35,105 nt of DNA, from contig NZ_ASGZ01000058.1 of assembly GCF_000495475.1 (NCBI RefSeq), forward strand, positions 1-35,105, read 5' to 3'. A program made the position numbers and the translations under genes. This stretch comes from Candidatus Halobonum tyrrellensis G22 (lineage in GTDB: Archaea; Halobacteriota; Halobacteria; Halobacteriales; Haloferacaceae). This document shows positions 7,969 through 16,115 of this stretch, piece after piece; within the stretch, counting starts at the first letter, position 1; each line of letters opens with the position of its first letter. The notes beneath the pieces are model-generated. The model made no database searches, was not told the DNA's origin, and was given only the letters and a program-made list of their open reading frames with translations.

Positions 7969-9318
7969 GTGCCACGATTCACGCTGGCGGCCGCGGGCGA
8001 CGCGATACTCACCCGGCGGCTCTCGACCGCCGCGGACGACGGACTCGACGCGCTCGCGGGTCGGATCCGGGGCACCGACGCCGCGGTGGTCAACCTGGAG
8101 GTCCTGCTCCACGACTACGAGGGCTACCCCGCCGCCGACAGCGGCGGGACGTACATGCGCGCGCCGCCGTGGGTCGCGGACGAACTCTCGTGGGCGGGGT
8201 TCGACCTGTTCGCGGCCGCCACCAACCACACCGGCGACTACTCCCACGGCGGGATGGAGGCGACGATGCGCGCGCTGGAGGCGCGCGACCTGCCGTACGC
8301 GGGGCTGGGGCGGACGCTGAGCGACGCGCGCGCGCCGGCGTACGTCGACACGCCGGCCGGCCGGGTCGCGCTCGTGGCCGCGTGTTCGACGGTCACCCCG
8401 GGGTCGACCGCGGGCGAGCAGCGCCCCGATATGCGGGGTCGGCCGGGGCTGTCGCCGCTGTCGCTGTCCGCCGAGTACGTCGTCCCCGCGGAGGAGTACG
8501 ACCGGCTCCGCGACCTGAGCGACGCGCTCGGGATGGAGGCGTTCAAACAGCGGCGCGAGGAGCAGGGGTTCCCGGTGTCCGGCGGGGACGAGGAGGGCGA
8601 GGGGCTGACGCTCCTCAACGTCGGGCGGGGCGAGCACCTCCGGTTCGTCCCGGGCGACGAGTACCGCGTCGAGCGCACCCCCTCGGAGGCGGACCGCGAG
8701 GCGGTGCTCGCGCGGGTCGACGCCGCCGCCCGACAGGCCGACTGGGTCGTCGCGAGCCTCCACGCCCACGAGGGAGCGGGCGTCGAGCGCAACGACCCCA
8801 CGGTGGCGCCGTTCGTCGAGTCGTTCGCGCGCGACTGTATCGACGCCGGCGCGGACGCGTTCGTCGGCCACGGCCCGCACGTCCTCCGCGGGGTGGAGGT
8901 GTACGAGGGGGCGCCGGTGTTCTACAGCCTCGGCGACTTCGCCATGCAAAACGAGACGGTGACGCGGCTCCCCGCGGAACTGTACGACCGGTACGACCTC
9001 GACACCCAGCGGGCGCTCCCGGCCGACCTGTTCGACGCCCGCGCGGTCGACGACGACGGCGAGCGGACCGGCTTCCCCGCCGACCGGGCGTTCTGGGAGT
9101 CGGTCGTCCCCGTCTGTACGTTCGGCGACGGCGGGGTGGAGCGGGTCGACCTCCACCCGGTCGAACTCGGCTACGACGCGCCGCGCGGGAGCCGCGGCCG
9201 CCCGCGCCTCGCCGAGGGGGAGACGGCGGCGCGGGTCCTCGCGGACCTGGCCGACCTCTCGGAGCCGTACGGCACCGATATCGCCGTCGGGTCGGGCGTC
9301 GGCGTCGTCTCGCCGTGA
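7969..9318 (+). CDS. CapA family protein (PGA_cap metallophosphatase-like)
   Basis: The 449-residue protein belongs to the CapA/PgsA-like calcineurin-type fold: LAAAGDAILTRRL at the N-terminus, VVNLEV, FDLFAAATNHTGDYS (the N-H pair), then VVASLHAHEG and ADAFVGHGPHVLRGVEVYEG with the metal-binding histidines. CapA proteins act in poly-gamma-glutamate capsule synthesis or anchoring in bacteria; in archaea the role is mostly inferred. No capB or capC neighbour and no signal peptide is seen, so a cytoplasmic hydrolase is also possible. GTG 7969 is preferred over GTG 7954 because of an ATTTGT box (7941-7946) about 25 bases upstream; this is not certain. Confidence 0.8.
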   Translation: MPRFTLAAAGDAILTRRLSTAADDGLDALAGRIRGTDAAVVNLEVLLHDYEGYPAADSGGTYMRAPPWVADELSWAGFDLFAAATNHTGDYSHGGMEATMRALEARDLPYAGLGRTLSDARAPAYVDTPAGRVALVAACSTVTPGSTAGEQRPDMRGRPGLSPLSLSAEYVVPAEEYDRLRDLSDALGMEAFKQRREEQGFPVSGGDEEGEGLTLLNVGRGEHLRFVPGDEYRVERTPSEADREAVLARVDAAARQADWVVASLHAHEGAGVERNDPTVAPFVESFARDCIDAGADAFVGHGPHVLRGVEVYEGAPVFYSLGDFAMQNETVTRLPAELYDRYDLDTQRALPADLFDARAVDDDGERTGFPADRAFWESVVPVCTFGDGGVERVDLHPVELGYDAPRGSRGRPRLAEGETAARVLADLADLSEPYGTDIAVGSGVGVVSP

Positions 9319-9420
9319 GACCGGACCGGGTCGGCCCCGCCGTCGTCGCGCCTCGTCGGCCCCGACGTGCGCGCACGCAGGCCGAGCGACTACCCCTCCG
9401 GGACCCTTCAGTGGGGTACG

Positions 9421-9678
9421 ATGGCACGGAACTTCAGCGACGACGACCGGGACAAGCCGGTGTACACCTCGGACGGAACCCGCATCGGGACCATCAGCGA
9501 GGTGGCGGAGAACGAGAACACCGCCCGCGTCCGCCGCGGCGACGACGACGAGGAGAGCGCCACGGACGAGATCCGCGAGTTCCTCGGCTGGAACGACGGC
9601 GACGAGTCGCACGAACTCCGGGGCGAACACGTCGACCGACGCGACGAGAACGGCGTCTACCTCCACGGCAACCGGTAG
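9421..9678 (+). CDS. Small PRC-barrel-like protein
   Basis: An acidic protein of 85 residues. The N-terminal part (PVYTSDGTRIGTISEVAEN) matches the start of a PRC-barrel beta domain, and the end (VYLHGNR) resembles the closing strand. Such small barrels are common in halophilic archaea and may bind RNA or protein partners, but no function is established here. ATG 9421 fits the start of the domain; an in-frame upstream extension lacks acidic residues and is rejected. It follows the CapA-like gene by 102 bases and converges with the HTH regulator. Confidence 0.7.
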   Translation: MARNFSDDDRDKPVYTSDGTRIGTISEVAENENTARVRRGDDDEESATDEIREFLGWNDGDESHELRGEHVDRRDENGVYLHGNR

Positions 9679-9834
9679 TCGGTACCCGGACCGCGGCGGG
9701 GCGACCGCCACCGGCCGTTCGCGGTCGCGCGTCCGCGCCGCTCGACGCCGGAGGGCCGGAGAAGGGGGACACCGCGGGCGGGGTCCCGCCGCGCGACGGG
9801 GGTCGGCCGACGCCGGCGCGGCGCCGCCTCGCGC

Positions 9835-10551
9835 CTACTCGGCGTCGTCTTCGACCGGGAGGTGCGCGCGGACCAACTCGGCGTGCGCGCGCCGGAACCG
9901 CTCGGAGAGCGCCTGGTGGCTCACGCCGAGGTCCTCGGCGATCTCCTCGGTGGTCGCCCGCCGGGGGACGTCGTAGTAGCCCGCCTCGAAGGCGGCCATC
10001 ACGGTCCGCCGCTGCTTCTCCGTGAGGACGCACCGGGCGGACTGCTCGCTCCCGTCGAGCGTGGTGACGCTCAGGCAGTCGGCGCTCGGGTCGAACTCGC
10101 CGAGGAGTTCGTGCACGTCGAGCAGCGTCGACCGGTCGCGCGAGGTGACCCGGAGGTACCACCGGCCGCCGCACGCCGTCGCCGAGGAGACGACCGCCCC
10201 CTCGCCGACGACCCGCCCGACCAGCCGCCGCGTCGCGTCGGCCCACCGGATCCCGTACTCCCAGGCGTCGTCGCAGCCGCCGAACCGCTCGGCCCGGTCG
10301 AGTGCGGGGTCCGCGCGGAGCGCCTCGTCGACCGCGTCCCGGGTGAGTCGTTCCGTCCGGACCACCAGCAGCCCCAGGTCGTCGGGCGCGGCGACCGCGG
10401 GTTCCAACTCGGCGCTGGCGTCCGGGTCGCGGTCGAACAGGCCGGCGAGTCCGACCGCCTCCGCCGCCAGTGAGAACCGGGCGAGGTTCGTCCGCGCGGG
10501 TGCGAGCGCCGCCTCACCCCCGTCGGCGCCGGGTCGCTCGGTCCGGCTCAT
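9835..10551 (-). CDS. Bat-type HTH transcriptional regulator
   Basis: The 238-residue protein has the bacterio-opsin-activator HTH (HTH_10) at about 178-230. It begins LTEKQRRTVMAAFEAGYYDV, followed by TTEEIAEDLGVSHQALSERF, the recognition helix region. The N-terminal 170 residues form the variable sensor-like domain of the family. Members regulate diverse haloarchaeal genes; the ligand and targets are unknown. Its ATG (10551-10549) overlaps the stop of a 53-residue zinc-ribbon gene as ATGA, so the two are probably translated together. Confidence 0.88.
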   Translation of the reverse strand: MSRTERPGADGGEAALAPARTNLARFSLAAEAVGLAGLFDRDPDASAELEPAVAAPDDLGLLVVRTERLTRDAVDEALRADPALDRAERFGGCDDAWEYGIRWADATRRLVGRVVGEGAVVSSATACGGRWYLRVTSRDRSTLLDVHELLGEFDPSADCLSVTTLDGSEQSARCVLTEKQRRTVMAAFEAGYYDVPRRATTEEIAEDLGVSHQALSERFRRAHAELVRAHLPVEDDAE

Positions 10552-10709
10552 CCGTCTCCCCCGTGTGCCCGCGTGCGCCGCACCGTCCCCCCGCTCCGGA
10601 CGGCGTCCTCACACTGAGGACACGCCCGTACCGACGTCCGGCCGGTCGGCGCGAACACGCGCACGTAGCGCTCCGTCACGAACCCGCCGCAGTTGTCACA
10701 GTCTGGCAT
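10548..10709 (-). CDS. 53-residue zinc-ribbon protein (DUF7563-like)
   Basis: A very short gene. The product begins MPDCDNCGGFVTERYVRVFA and continues to a second pair, ACPQC, giving two CxxC knuckles 23 residues apart (Cys4-Cys7 and Cys30-Cys33), which can hold one zinc ion. The tail is basic. The stop TGA overlaps the ATG of the HTH regulator (ATGA), so it is the first gene of a two-gene operon. A TATA-like TATAAC on the minus strand (10750-10755) lies about 44 bases upstream, which implies a short leader. The arrangement suggests that the zinc protein and regulator act in the same process; this is inference. Confidence 0.8.
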   Translation of the reverse strand: MPDCDNCGGFVTERYVRVFAPTGRTSVRACPQCEDAVRSGGTVRRTRAHGGDG

Positions 10710-11303
10710 TTGGTATCGCTCCGGGTCTCATCCGACGGGAAGCCCCCGGTTATACTGATACGTCGGTCCCGAACGTTTGCGCCGTGTACGATCACGGTAA
10801 CGTTCGTTTCGGCTGAATACGGCCGAATCTGGCCCTCCGCCGGGTGACGGTTTCGCCCCCGCCGAGCGGAAACGACGGATCAAACGTCGTCGGCTCAACT
10901 GTTTCGAACCGTTCTTCCCCGGTTCCACGGTCGGGGCGACCCCGGCGCACGCGGCGTGATCTCCCGGATTTACTACCGCGTACTCCCGGTTAACCGGTCG
11001 ATAAGTTCACGTTCGATCGCCGGTCGCTGGTCCGACTCGTCCCCGCCGCACGTCACCCGGTGTCACCCGCGCGTCGCCGCTCTCACGCCGCCCGCGTCGG
11101 CAGCCTCGGACGCCGTCCGTGTCGCCGATCGTTTCGTCTGCGTGATGATTACAGGGGTATGTCTGTAACGGTCGACGGGTCGCTCGGCCGGCGGGAACGC
11201 GGGTCGAACCCGCCGATATCGGCGGATCGGGACGGAACCACGCCGCGAATCGGCGATGAATTCTAGCAATAGATTCATATGATAGCCGGCTATTGGACTG
11301 CGC
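10710..11303. promoter_or_regulatory. 594-base divergent intergenic region with several palindromes
   Basis: This lies between the minus-strand zinc-ribbon/HTH operon and the plus-strand UspA gene. No convincing protein was found; the frames are not acidic. Perfect dyads are CCGGTTAACCGG (10986-10997), TTACAG-N8-CTGTAA (11149-11168), a hairpin GCGGGT-CGA-ACCCGC (11199-11213), a 16-base palindrome CCGCCGATATCGGCGG (11210-11225), TCATATGA (11275-11282) and ATAGCCGGCTAT (11282-11293). The last two sit on the UspA TATA box and the predicted transcription start. They could be operator sites; no binding protein is identified. Confidence 0.5.
11272..11282 (+). promoter_or_regulatory. TATA box of the UspA gene
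   Basis: An AT-rich stretch (GATTCATATGA) centred about 27 bases before ATG 11304. The box is itself part of a palindrome (TCATATGA). It is followed directly by the palindrome ATAGCCGGCTAT, which covers the gap to the predicted transcription start. Confidence 0.6.
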
Positions 11304-11777
11304 ATGGACCACGCGCTGGTGGTGGTGGAACCGACGGACGCGTTCGAGAGTTTGGTACGCGAAGCGGCGGCGTACGCCCGGGGGAGCGGCGCCGAACTCC
11401 TCGTGTTGTCGTTCATCAGCCCCGAGACGTTCGAGGAGGACGCCGAGACGCTGGGGACGATCGGTAACGTGGAGAACGTCTCGTACGGCGAGAACACCAT
11501 CCTCCAGGGGCACCGGTCGTCGCTCCAGCAGTTCGTCGACCCGCTGATCGGCGACGACGTAGCGTACGAGTGTCACGTCGCCGTCGCGGAACCCGACGAC
11601 AGGGCCGACGAGATCATCGACACCGCCGACTCGGCGGGGAGCGACCACGTGTTCGTCCACGGCCGTCGGCGGTCGCCCACCGGGAAAGCCCTGTTCGGCG
11701 ACATGACCCAGCGACTCCTCCTCAACTTCGACGGTCTCGTCACCGTCTCGATGACCGAAGAGGGGTACGACCGGTAG
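11304..11777 (+). CDS. Universal stress protein, UspA family
   Basis: The 157-residue protein has the UspA alpha/beta fold: ALVVVEPTDAFESLVREAAA at the start, and near the end GRRRSPTGKALFGDMTQRLL followed by GLVTVSM. The last motif matches the nucleotide-binding glycine pattern in a haloarchaeal variant, so nucleotide binding is likely but not certain. Such proteins help cells survive stress by unknown means. It stands alone, with its own TATA box and clustered upstream palindromes that suggest regulated expression. The SMP-30 gene follows after 60 bases, with a separate promoter. Confidence 0.85.
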   Translation: MDHALVVVEPTDAFESLVREAAAYARGSGAELLVLSFISPETFEEDAETLGTIGNVENVSYGENTILQGHRSSLQQFVDPLIGDDVAYECHVAVAEPDDRADEIIDTADSAGSDHVFVHGRRRSPTGKALFGDMTQRLLLNFDGLVTVSMTEEGYDR

Positions 11778-11808
11778 GCCCGAGGGGGTCCGGCGGGGGG
11801 ACAGTACG

Positions 11809-11813
11809 TTTAT
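11809..11813 (+). promoter_or_regulatory. TATA box of the SMP-30 gene
   Basis: TTTAT centred 27 bases before ATG 11838 in an otherwise GC-rich stretch; supports a leaderless transcript and that start codon. Confidence 0.6.
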
Positions 11814-11837
11814 CCCGGCCGCGGGTCGACTCCGCGC

Positions 11838-12731
11838 ATGGACGCCACCCCGGAACGTGTCGCCGACACGCGCTGTTCGACGGGCGAGGGACCCGTCTGG
11901 CACCCCGACGAACGCGCGCTCTACTGGTGTGACATCCCGAACGGCCGGCTGTTTCGAACGACCGCCGACGAGGCGGGGTACGAACTCCTCCTCGACGAGG
12001 ACGACGCACTCGGCGGCGCCACCGTCGAGGCGGACGGCGCGCTCCTGCTGTTCCGCGCGGCCGGACGGGTCGAACGGTTCGACCCGGGGGAGGGCGACCC
12101 CGAACACGTCACCACCGTCGAGTCGGCGACCCACACCCGGTTCAACGACGTGATAGCCGACCCCGAGGGCCGGGTGTACGCGGGGACGATGCCGACCGAC
12201 GACGAACTCGGCCGCCTCTACCGCGTCGAGTCCGACGGCGACGGCGTCTCGGTCGACGTGGTCGCCGACGGGAAGGGGTTCGACATCCCCAACGGGATGG
12301 CGTTCACCGACGACCTCGAGACGATGTACGTGACCGAGTCGGAGGCGCACGTGGTGTACGCGTACGACTACGACCGCGCGACGGGCGACCTCTCGAACCC
12401 GGAGCCGTTCGTCGAGACCGACCCCGACGACGGCGTCCCCGACGGCCTGACCATCGACGACGACGACGGTCTCTGGTCGGCGCGGTGGAACGGCGGCGCG
12501 GTCGTCCGGTACGGGGCCGACGGGACGGAGCGGGACCGGCTGTCGCTGCCCGCGCGGAAGGTGTCGTGTCCGGTCTTCGGCGGCGACGACCTCCGGGACG
12601 TGTACGTCACCACCGCCGGCGGCGCCGACCGCCCGGCCGAGGGCGACGGCGCGGGCGCGCTGTTCCGGTTCGAGGCGCCCGACGGCGTCGCCGGCCGCCC
12701 GGCGTTCCGGTCGAGCGTCGCCACCGAGTAG
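11838..12731 (+). CDS. SMP-30/gluconolactonase family lactonase
   Basis: A six-bladed beta-propeller hydrolase of 297 residues that probably opens a sugar lactone (for example a gluconolactone or pentonolactone). The family's metal ligands are all present: Glu17 in STGEGPVWHP, Asn103 in RFNDVIADPEGR, Asn152 in DIPNGMAF and Asp202 in VPDGLTIDDD. In halophilic archaea such enzymes serve sugar oxidation pathways, but no sugar dehydrogenase or dehydratase gene lies nearby, so the substrate is open. It converges with the M28 peptidase gene, 93 bases apart. Confidence 0.9.
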   Translation: MDATPERVADTRCSTGEGPVWHPDERALYWCDIPNGRLFRTTADEAGYELLLDEDDALGGATVEADGALLLFRAAGRVERFDPGEGDPEHVTTVESATHTRFNDVIADPEGRVYAGTMPTDDELGRLYRVESDGDGVSVDVVADGKGFDIPNGMAFTDDLETMYVTESEAHVVYAYDYDRATGDLSNPEPFVETDPDDGVPDGLTIDDDDGLWSARWNGGAVVRYGADGTERDRLSLPARKVSCPVFGGDDLRDVYVTTAGGADRPAEGDGAGALFRFEAPDGVAGRPAFRSSVATE

Positions 12732-12824
12732 CGCGGTCGCGCCGAGCGTCCACCGACCCCACTTTCACGCGCGAGCGGAACCGACAGCCGACCGACTCGA
12801 CCCGGAACGTATCGGGTATCCGAC

Positions 12825-14171
12825 CTACGAGTCGTCGTACGGCCACCGACCCCCGACCCGGAGTTCCCGCTCGTACCCCTCGTCGATCAGGTCGCGGGCC
12901 TCCTCGCGCGAGCGGCGCGGCACCTCGCGGTCGGCGTCGGCCAACTCGTAGACCGCCTCCGCGAGGACGACCGCGTGCTCGCGGAGGTCGCGCACGTCGA
13001 CCTTGTCGAGCGTGTCGGCGTGGGTGTGGCCCCACCCGCGCCCGCTCTTGTCCGGGTTGGTCGACGACGCCATCAGCCCGGGGACGCCCTCCTGAACGAA
13101 CGCCCACTGGTCGCCGTGGGGGCTGACGGTCGAACTCGTCGACAGCGGAACCTTGAGACCGTCGGTGACGGTCTCGAACACGTCCTCGAGGGCGTCGAAC
13201 CGGTTGGTCCGCACGTCGAGTTGGCGGTCGCGGCCCGCGCCGTCGATGTTGACGACCGCCTTCACGTCGTCCAGGTCGAGCGTCGCCGCCTCGTGGTAGG
13301 CGCCGCGGAGTCCGATCTCCTCGGAGCCGAACACCGTACACCGGACGCGCGTGTCGAGGTTGCCTTCGACCGCCGAGAGGAGTCCGGCTATCTCGGCGAC
13401 CAGCACCGTCCCGGCGCCGTTGTCGTTCGCGCCGGGCGCGATGTCGTGGGCGTCGACGTGCGCCGTCACCAGCACCGCCTCGTCGGTGTCCGGCCCGAGT
13501 TCGCCGACCGTGTTGACCGACGTCGTCGGCTCGTTCCGCGCGTCGACGTCGAGCGAGACCGTCGGGTCGTCGCCGACGTGCCGGCGCAGTTGCGCCCCCA
13601 CCTCCTTCGAGACGCCGACCGCGGGGATCGGACCGGGGCGGTTGCCGTACCCCACCTCGCCCGTCGGCGGGAGGCAGCCGTCGAGGTGGTTGGCGAAGAC
13701 GAACCCGACCGCGCCCGCCTCGACCGCGTAGCTGTACTTCTCCATCCGGTGGATCCACCGGCCGTAGTCGGCGGGCGTCTCGCTGGTCGTCAGGACGACC
13801 GCCCCCTCGCAGTCGGCGGCGTCGAACTCCTCGGGTCGGCCGTACCCCACGTCGACCAGGTCGCCCGTCGCCGCCGCCGCGGGGGTGCCCGGCAGCCCGA
13901 TCACCTCGTAGTCCTTCTCGTAGGTCCGGTCGTGCGCGCCGGTCGTCCGGAGCGTCGACGACCCGCGCCACCAGCCGGGGACGTCGAACTCGTCGAGGTG
14001 CACGTCGCGGAGTCCCGCCGCCTCGAACGCCTCGGCGACGCGTTCGGCGCCCTCGCGCTCGCCCGCCTGTCCGGCCATCCGGTTGCCGATGTCGACCAGG
14101 TCTTCGAGGAGCGTCCAGTGGAACTCGCTCGTGTACGCGTCGCCGACGACCCGGTTGGGAAGTCGTGTCAT
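12825..14171 (-). CDS. M28 family zinc aminopeptidase with PA-like insert
   Basis: The 448-residue protein is a co-catalytic di-zinc peptidase. Ligands seen are His238 (VTAHVDAHD), Asp250 (GANDNGAG), the Glu pair at 284-285 (FGSEEIG), Asp310 (VVNIDGAG) and a His in GWGHTHADTLDKVD (about 380-392). Residues about 100-200 look like a protease-associated (PA) domain inserted before the catalytic part. No signal peptide is visible, so it probably acts in the cytoplasm on peptides. ATG 14171 was chosen because the residues before it are not family-like and a weak TATA-like patch lies near 14197. It is divergent from the DUF7504-like gene. Confidence 0.88.
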   Translation of the reverse strand: MTRLPNRVVGDAYTSEFHWTLLEDLVDIGNRMAGQAGEREGAERVAEAFEAAGLRDVHLDEFDVPGWWRGSSTLRTTGAHDRTYEKDYEVIGLPGTPAAAATGDLVDVGYGRPEEFDAADCEGAVVLTTSETPADYGRWIHRMEKYSYAVEAGAVGFVFANHLDGCLPPTGEVGYGNRPGPIPAVGVSKEVGAQLRRHVGDDPTVSLDVDARNEPTTSVNTVGELGPDTDEAVLVTAHVDAHDIAPGANDNGAGTVLVAEIAGLLSAVEGNLDTRVRCTVFGSEEIGLRGAYHEAATLDLDDVKAVVNIDGAGRDRQLDVRTNRFDALEDVFETVTDGLKVPLSTSSTVSPHGDQWAFVQEGVPGLMASSTNPDKSGRGWGHTHADTLDKVDVRDLREHAVVLAEAVYELADADREVPRRSREEARDLIDEGYERELRVGGRWPYDDS

Positions 14172-14346
14172 GGACCCTCTCGCGGTGAACGCCCAATCAA
14201 CCTGTGGCATCCGGAAAGCCGGACCCCGAACGGCGGCCGGGTCGCCACCCCTCCGATACGCGCTCGGTATCCGACCGCGAACCCGGGGACGCCGGCCCGA
14301 ACTGACCCTCCCGCGGCGGGCGGCGACAGCCCGCTACTTCCGAACA

Positions 14347-14354
14347 CTTTTCAC
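14347..14354 (+). promoter_or_regulatory. TATA-like box of the DUF7504-like gene
   Basis: CTTTTCAC centred about 26 bases before ATG 14376, followed by an AT-rich spacer. Confidence 0.45.
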
Positions 14355-14375
14355 CTAAAACAGTAAGTCCCCAAT

Positions 14376-15134
14376 ATGAAAGTATCAGGGTCGGCGGGGC
14401 AGTCTCCGGCGTCCCGCACGGCGTCCGTCGGGGAACCCGCGGAGACGGGGTTGCGGAGTCGGCTCCGGAGCCTGGCCGCCGACGGACTGGGCTGTCTGGT
14501 CACCGGCCACGTCCCGACCGAGCGCTACCGCGAGGAGACCCGGAAGCTGTTCGGCGCCCCCGACAACCCCCGTCTGCGGACGGTGCTGTTGACGTGTCCG
14601 CCGGCCGCGCCCGACGGGTGGTTCCCGGGCGAACTCGGGGCGGACCACCCGGCCCACGAGGTGGTGACCCTCCCCAACGTCGCCCGGGGACGGGCGGCCA
14701 CCGCGACCCCCGGCGGACCCGCGGAGCCATCCCGACTCGACGACGGGAGCGTGGACCGCGACCGCATCGAGGCGGCGATACTCGACGCGGTCCGGTCGGT
14801 CGAGCGGCGCCGACCGGGCGTGAGCGGCCCGCTGACGTTCCGGTTCGGCCTCCACCGCTGGGACGTGTTCGACCACGACGTGCCCGACGCGCCCGAGGTG
14901 CTCGATACGGTGTTGGGGGCGGTCCACGACCGCCGCGGCCTGAGCCACGTCCACTACCCGCGGCAGATCGAACGCGGCCGGAGTCCGCTCGACGACCCGG
15001 TGGTGAGCCAACTGTACCACGGGAGCGACGAACTCGACGTCGTCGTCGAACTCCGCGTCGACGGCGAGACCGGCGAGACGCAGCAGCGCTGGCGGGTACC
15101 GGGCCGGCGGTTGACCGGCTGGTCCACCCTCTGA
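14376..15134 (+). CDS. DUF7504-like protein (degenerate RecA-like fold)
   Basis: The 252-residue protein resembles a haloarchaeal family of unknown function. Visible features are GLGCLVTGHVPTERYREETR (a strand-turn-helix where a P-loop would be, but without the GxxxxGKS motif), RTVLLTCPP, TFRFGLHRWDV, HVHYPRQIERG, and a closing ELRVDGETGETQQRWRVPG with a final GWSTL. Lack of a Walker A motif means it probably does not hydrolyse ATP. Relatives are often found near signalling genes; none lies beside it here. Family assignment is from memory of the pattern and is moderate. Confidence 0.6.
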   Translation: MKVSGSAGQSPASRTASVGEPAETGLRSRLRSLAADGLGCLVTGHVPTERYREETRKLFGAPDNPRLRTVLLTCPPAAPDGWFPGELGADHPAHEVVTLPNVARGRAATATPGGPAEPSRLDDGSVDRDRIEAAILDAVRSVERRRPGVSGPLTFRFGLHRWDVFDHDVPDAPEVLDTVLGAVHDRRGLSHVHYPRQIERGRSPLDDPVVSQLYHGSDELDVVVELRVDGETGETQQRWRVPGRRLTGWSTL

Positions 15135-15252
15135 ACCGGGCTATGCGACGTCGACCCGGGCGGCGCGTCCCCGACTCGTTCGCGCGCGTCGGGACCGCCC
15201 GTCTCGCGCCGGGCGAGCGGTTCGGCGGTCCGACCGGCGCGGCCGGGCCGGC

Positions 15253-15984
15253 TTACTCGACCGCGACCGAGTGTTCGAGGACGCCGACGCCCTCGACCTC
15301 CACCTCGACGCTGTCGCCGTCCGAGAGCGGTCCGACGCCGGCGGTGGTGCCGGTTGCGATCACGTCGCCCGCCTCCAGCGTGAGGTAGGTGGTTATCTCC
15401 TCGACCAGTTCCGGGACGGAGAAGACGAGTTCGTCGATGGTCGACTCCTGACGGGTCTCGCCGTTCACCCGGAGGGCGATCCCGGCGTCATCGACGAGGT
15501 GTTCGGGGTCGGCGACCACCGGGCCGACGGGGGCGGCGTTGTCGAACGCCTTGCCGCGCACCCAGTTTTGCTCCCGTCGCTGGTCGTCGCGGTTCGACAC
15601 GTCGTTCACGCAGGTGTAGCCCGCGATCACCTCCTCCGCCTCGTCGGCCGGGACGTTGCGGCACTGCTCGCCGATCACGACGCCGAGTTCCGCCTCGTAG
15701 TCGACGCGGTCTTTCCCCGCGGGGAGCGTGACGGTGTCGCCGTGCCCCGAGACGGTGTTCGGCGGCTTCAAGAACAGCAGCGGCCGGTCGGGCAGGTCGG
15801 AGTCGGTCTCCTCGGCGTGGTCGCGGTAGTTGAGCCCGACGCAGACGATCTTCGTCGGTTCGACCGGCGCGAGCACGTCCACCTCGTCGGGGTCGTACGT
15901 CTCGCCGCCGAACTCGATCCCGTCGTCGGTCCACTCGCCCGTCCGGACGCTCCCGGCGGCGTCGCGGAACCTCGCGCGTCTCAT
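15253..15984 (-). CDS. Fumarylacetoacetate hydrolase family protein
   Basis: The 243-residue protein contains the FAH fold: KIVCVGLNYRDHAEE (47-61), LFLKPPNTVSGHGD, then metal ligands Glu97/Glu99 in VDYEAELGVVIG and Asp128 in GYTCVNDVSNRDDQ. The family cleaves C-C bonds in acylpyruvates or hydrates/isomerises related keto acids in aromatic or amino-acid breakdown; the substrate is unknown. ATG 15984 was chosen because the domain begins right after it and an AT-rich box (16012-16017, minus) lies about 30 bases upstream. It is the last of three minus-strand genes with an M20 hydrolase and an MFS transporter, a possible catabolic set. Confidence 0.88.
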   Translation of the reverse strand: MRRARFRDAAGSVRTGEWTDDGIEFGGETYDPDEVDVLAPVEPTKIVCVGLNYRDHAEETDSDLPDRPLLFLKPPNTVSGHGDTVTLPAGKDRVDYEAELGVVIGEQCRNVPADEAEEVIAGYTCVNDVSNRDDQRREQNWVRGKAFDNAAPVGPVVADPEHLVDDAGIALRVNGETRQESTIDELVFSVPELVEEITTYLTLEAGDVIATGTTAGVGPLSDGDSVEVEVEGVGVLEHSVAVE

Positions 15985-16011
15985 ATCGTCCCGATACTCC
16001 GGATCGGACGG

Positions 16012-16017
16012 GAAAAG
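16012..16017 (-). promoter_or_regulatory. TATA-like box of the FAH gene
   Basis: CTTTTC on the minus strand about 30 bases before ATG 15984. It suggests that the FAH gene has its own promoter rather than relying on the MFS gene upstream. Confidence 0.4.
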
Positions 16018-16115
16018 CGTTCGCCTCGGGGCACCGTCGGCCGCCGCGTCGGCGGTTCGACTCGCGTCGGCGTCGGCGGAGGCGGACGGCGCCCGCCGGT
16101 CCGGGACGCGTCGGC

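Noticed and set aside
10956-11168. 70-codon plus-strand ORF in the UspA upstream region
   Set aside because: Ser/Arg-rich with no acidic bias or motif; more likely regulatory DNA.
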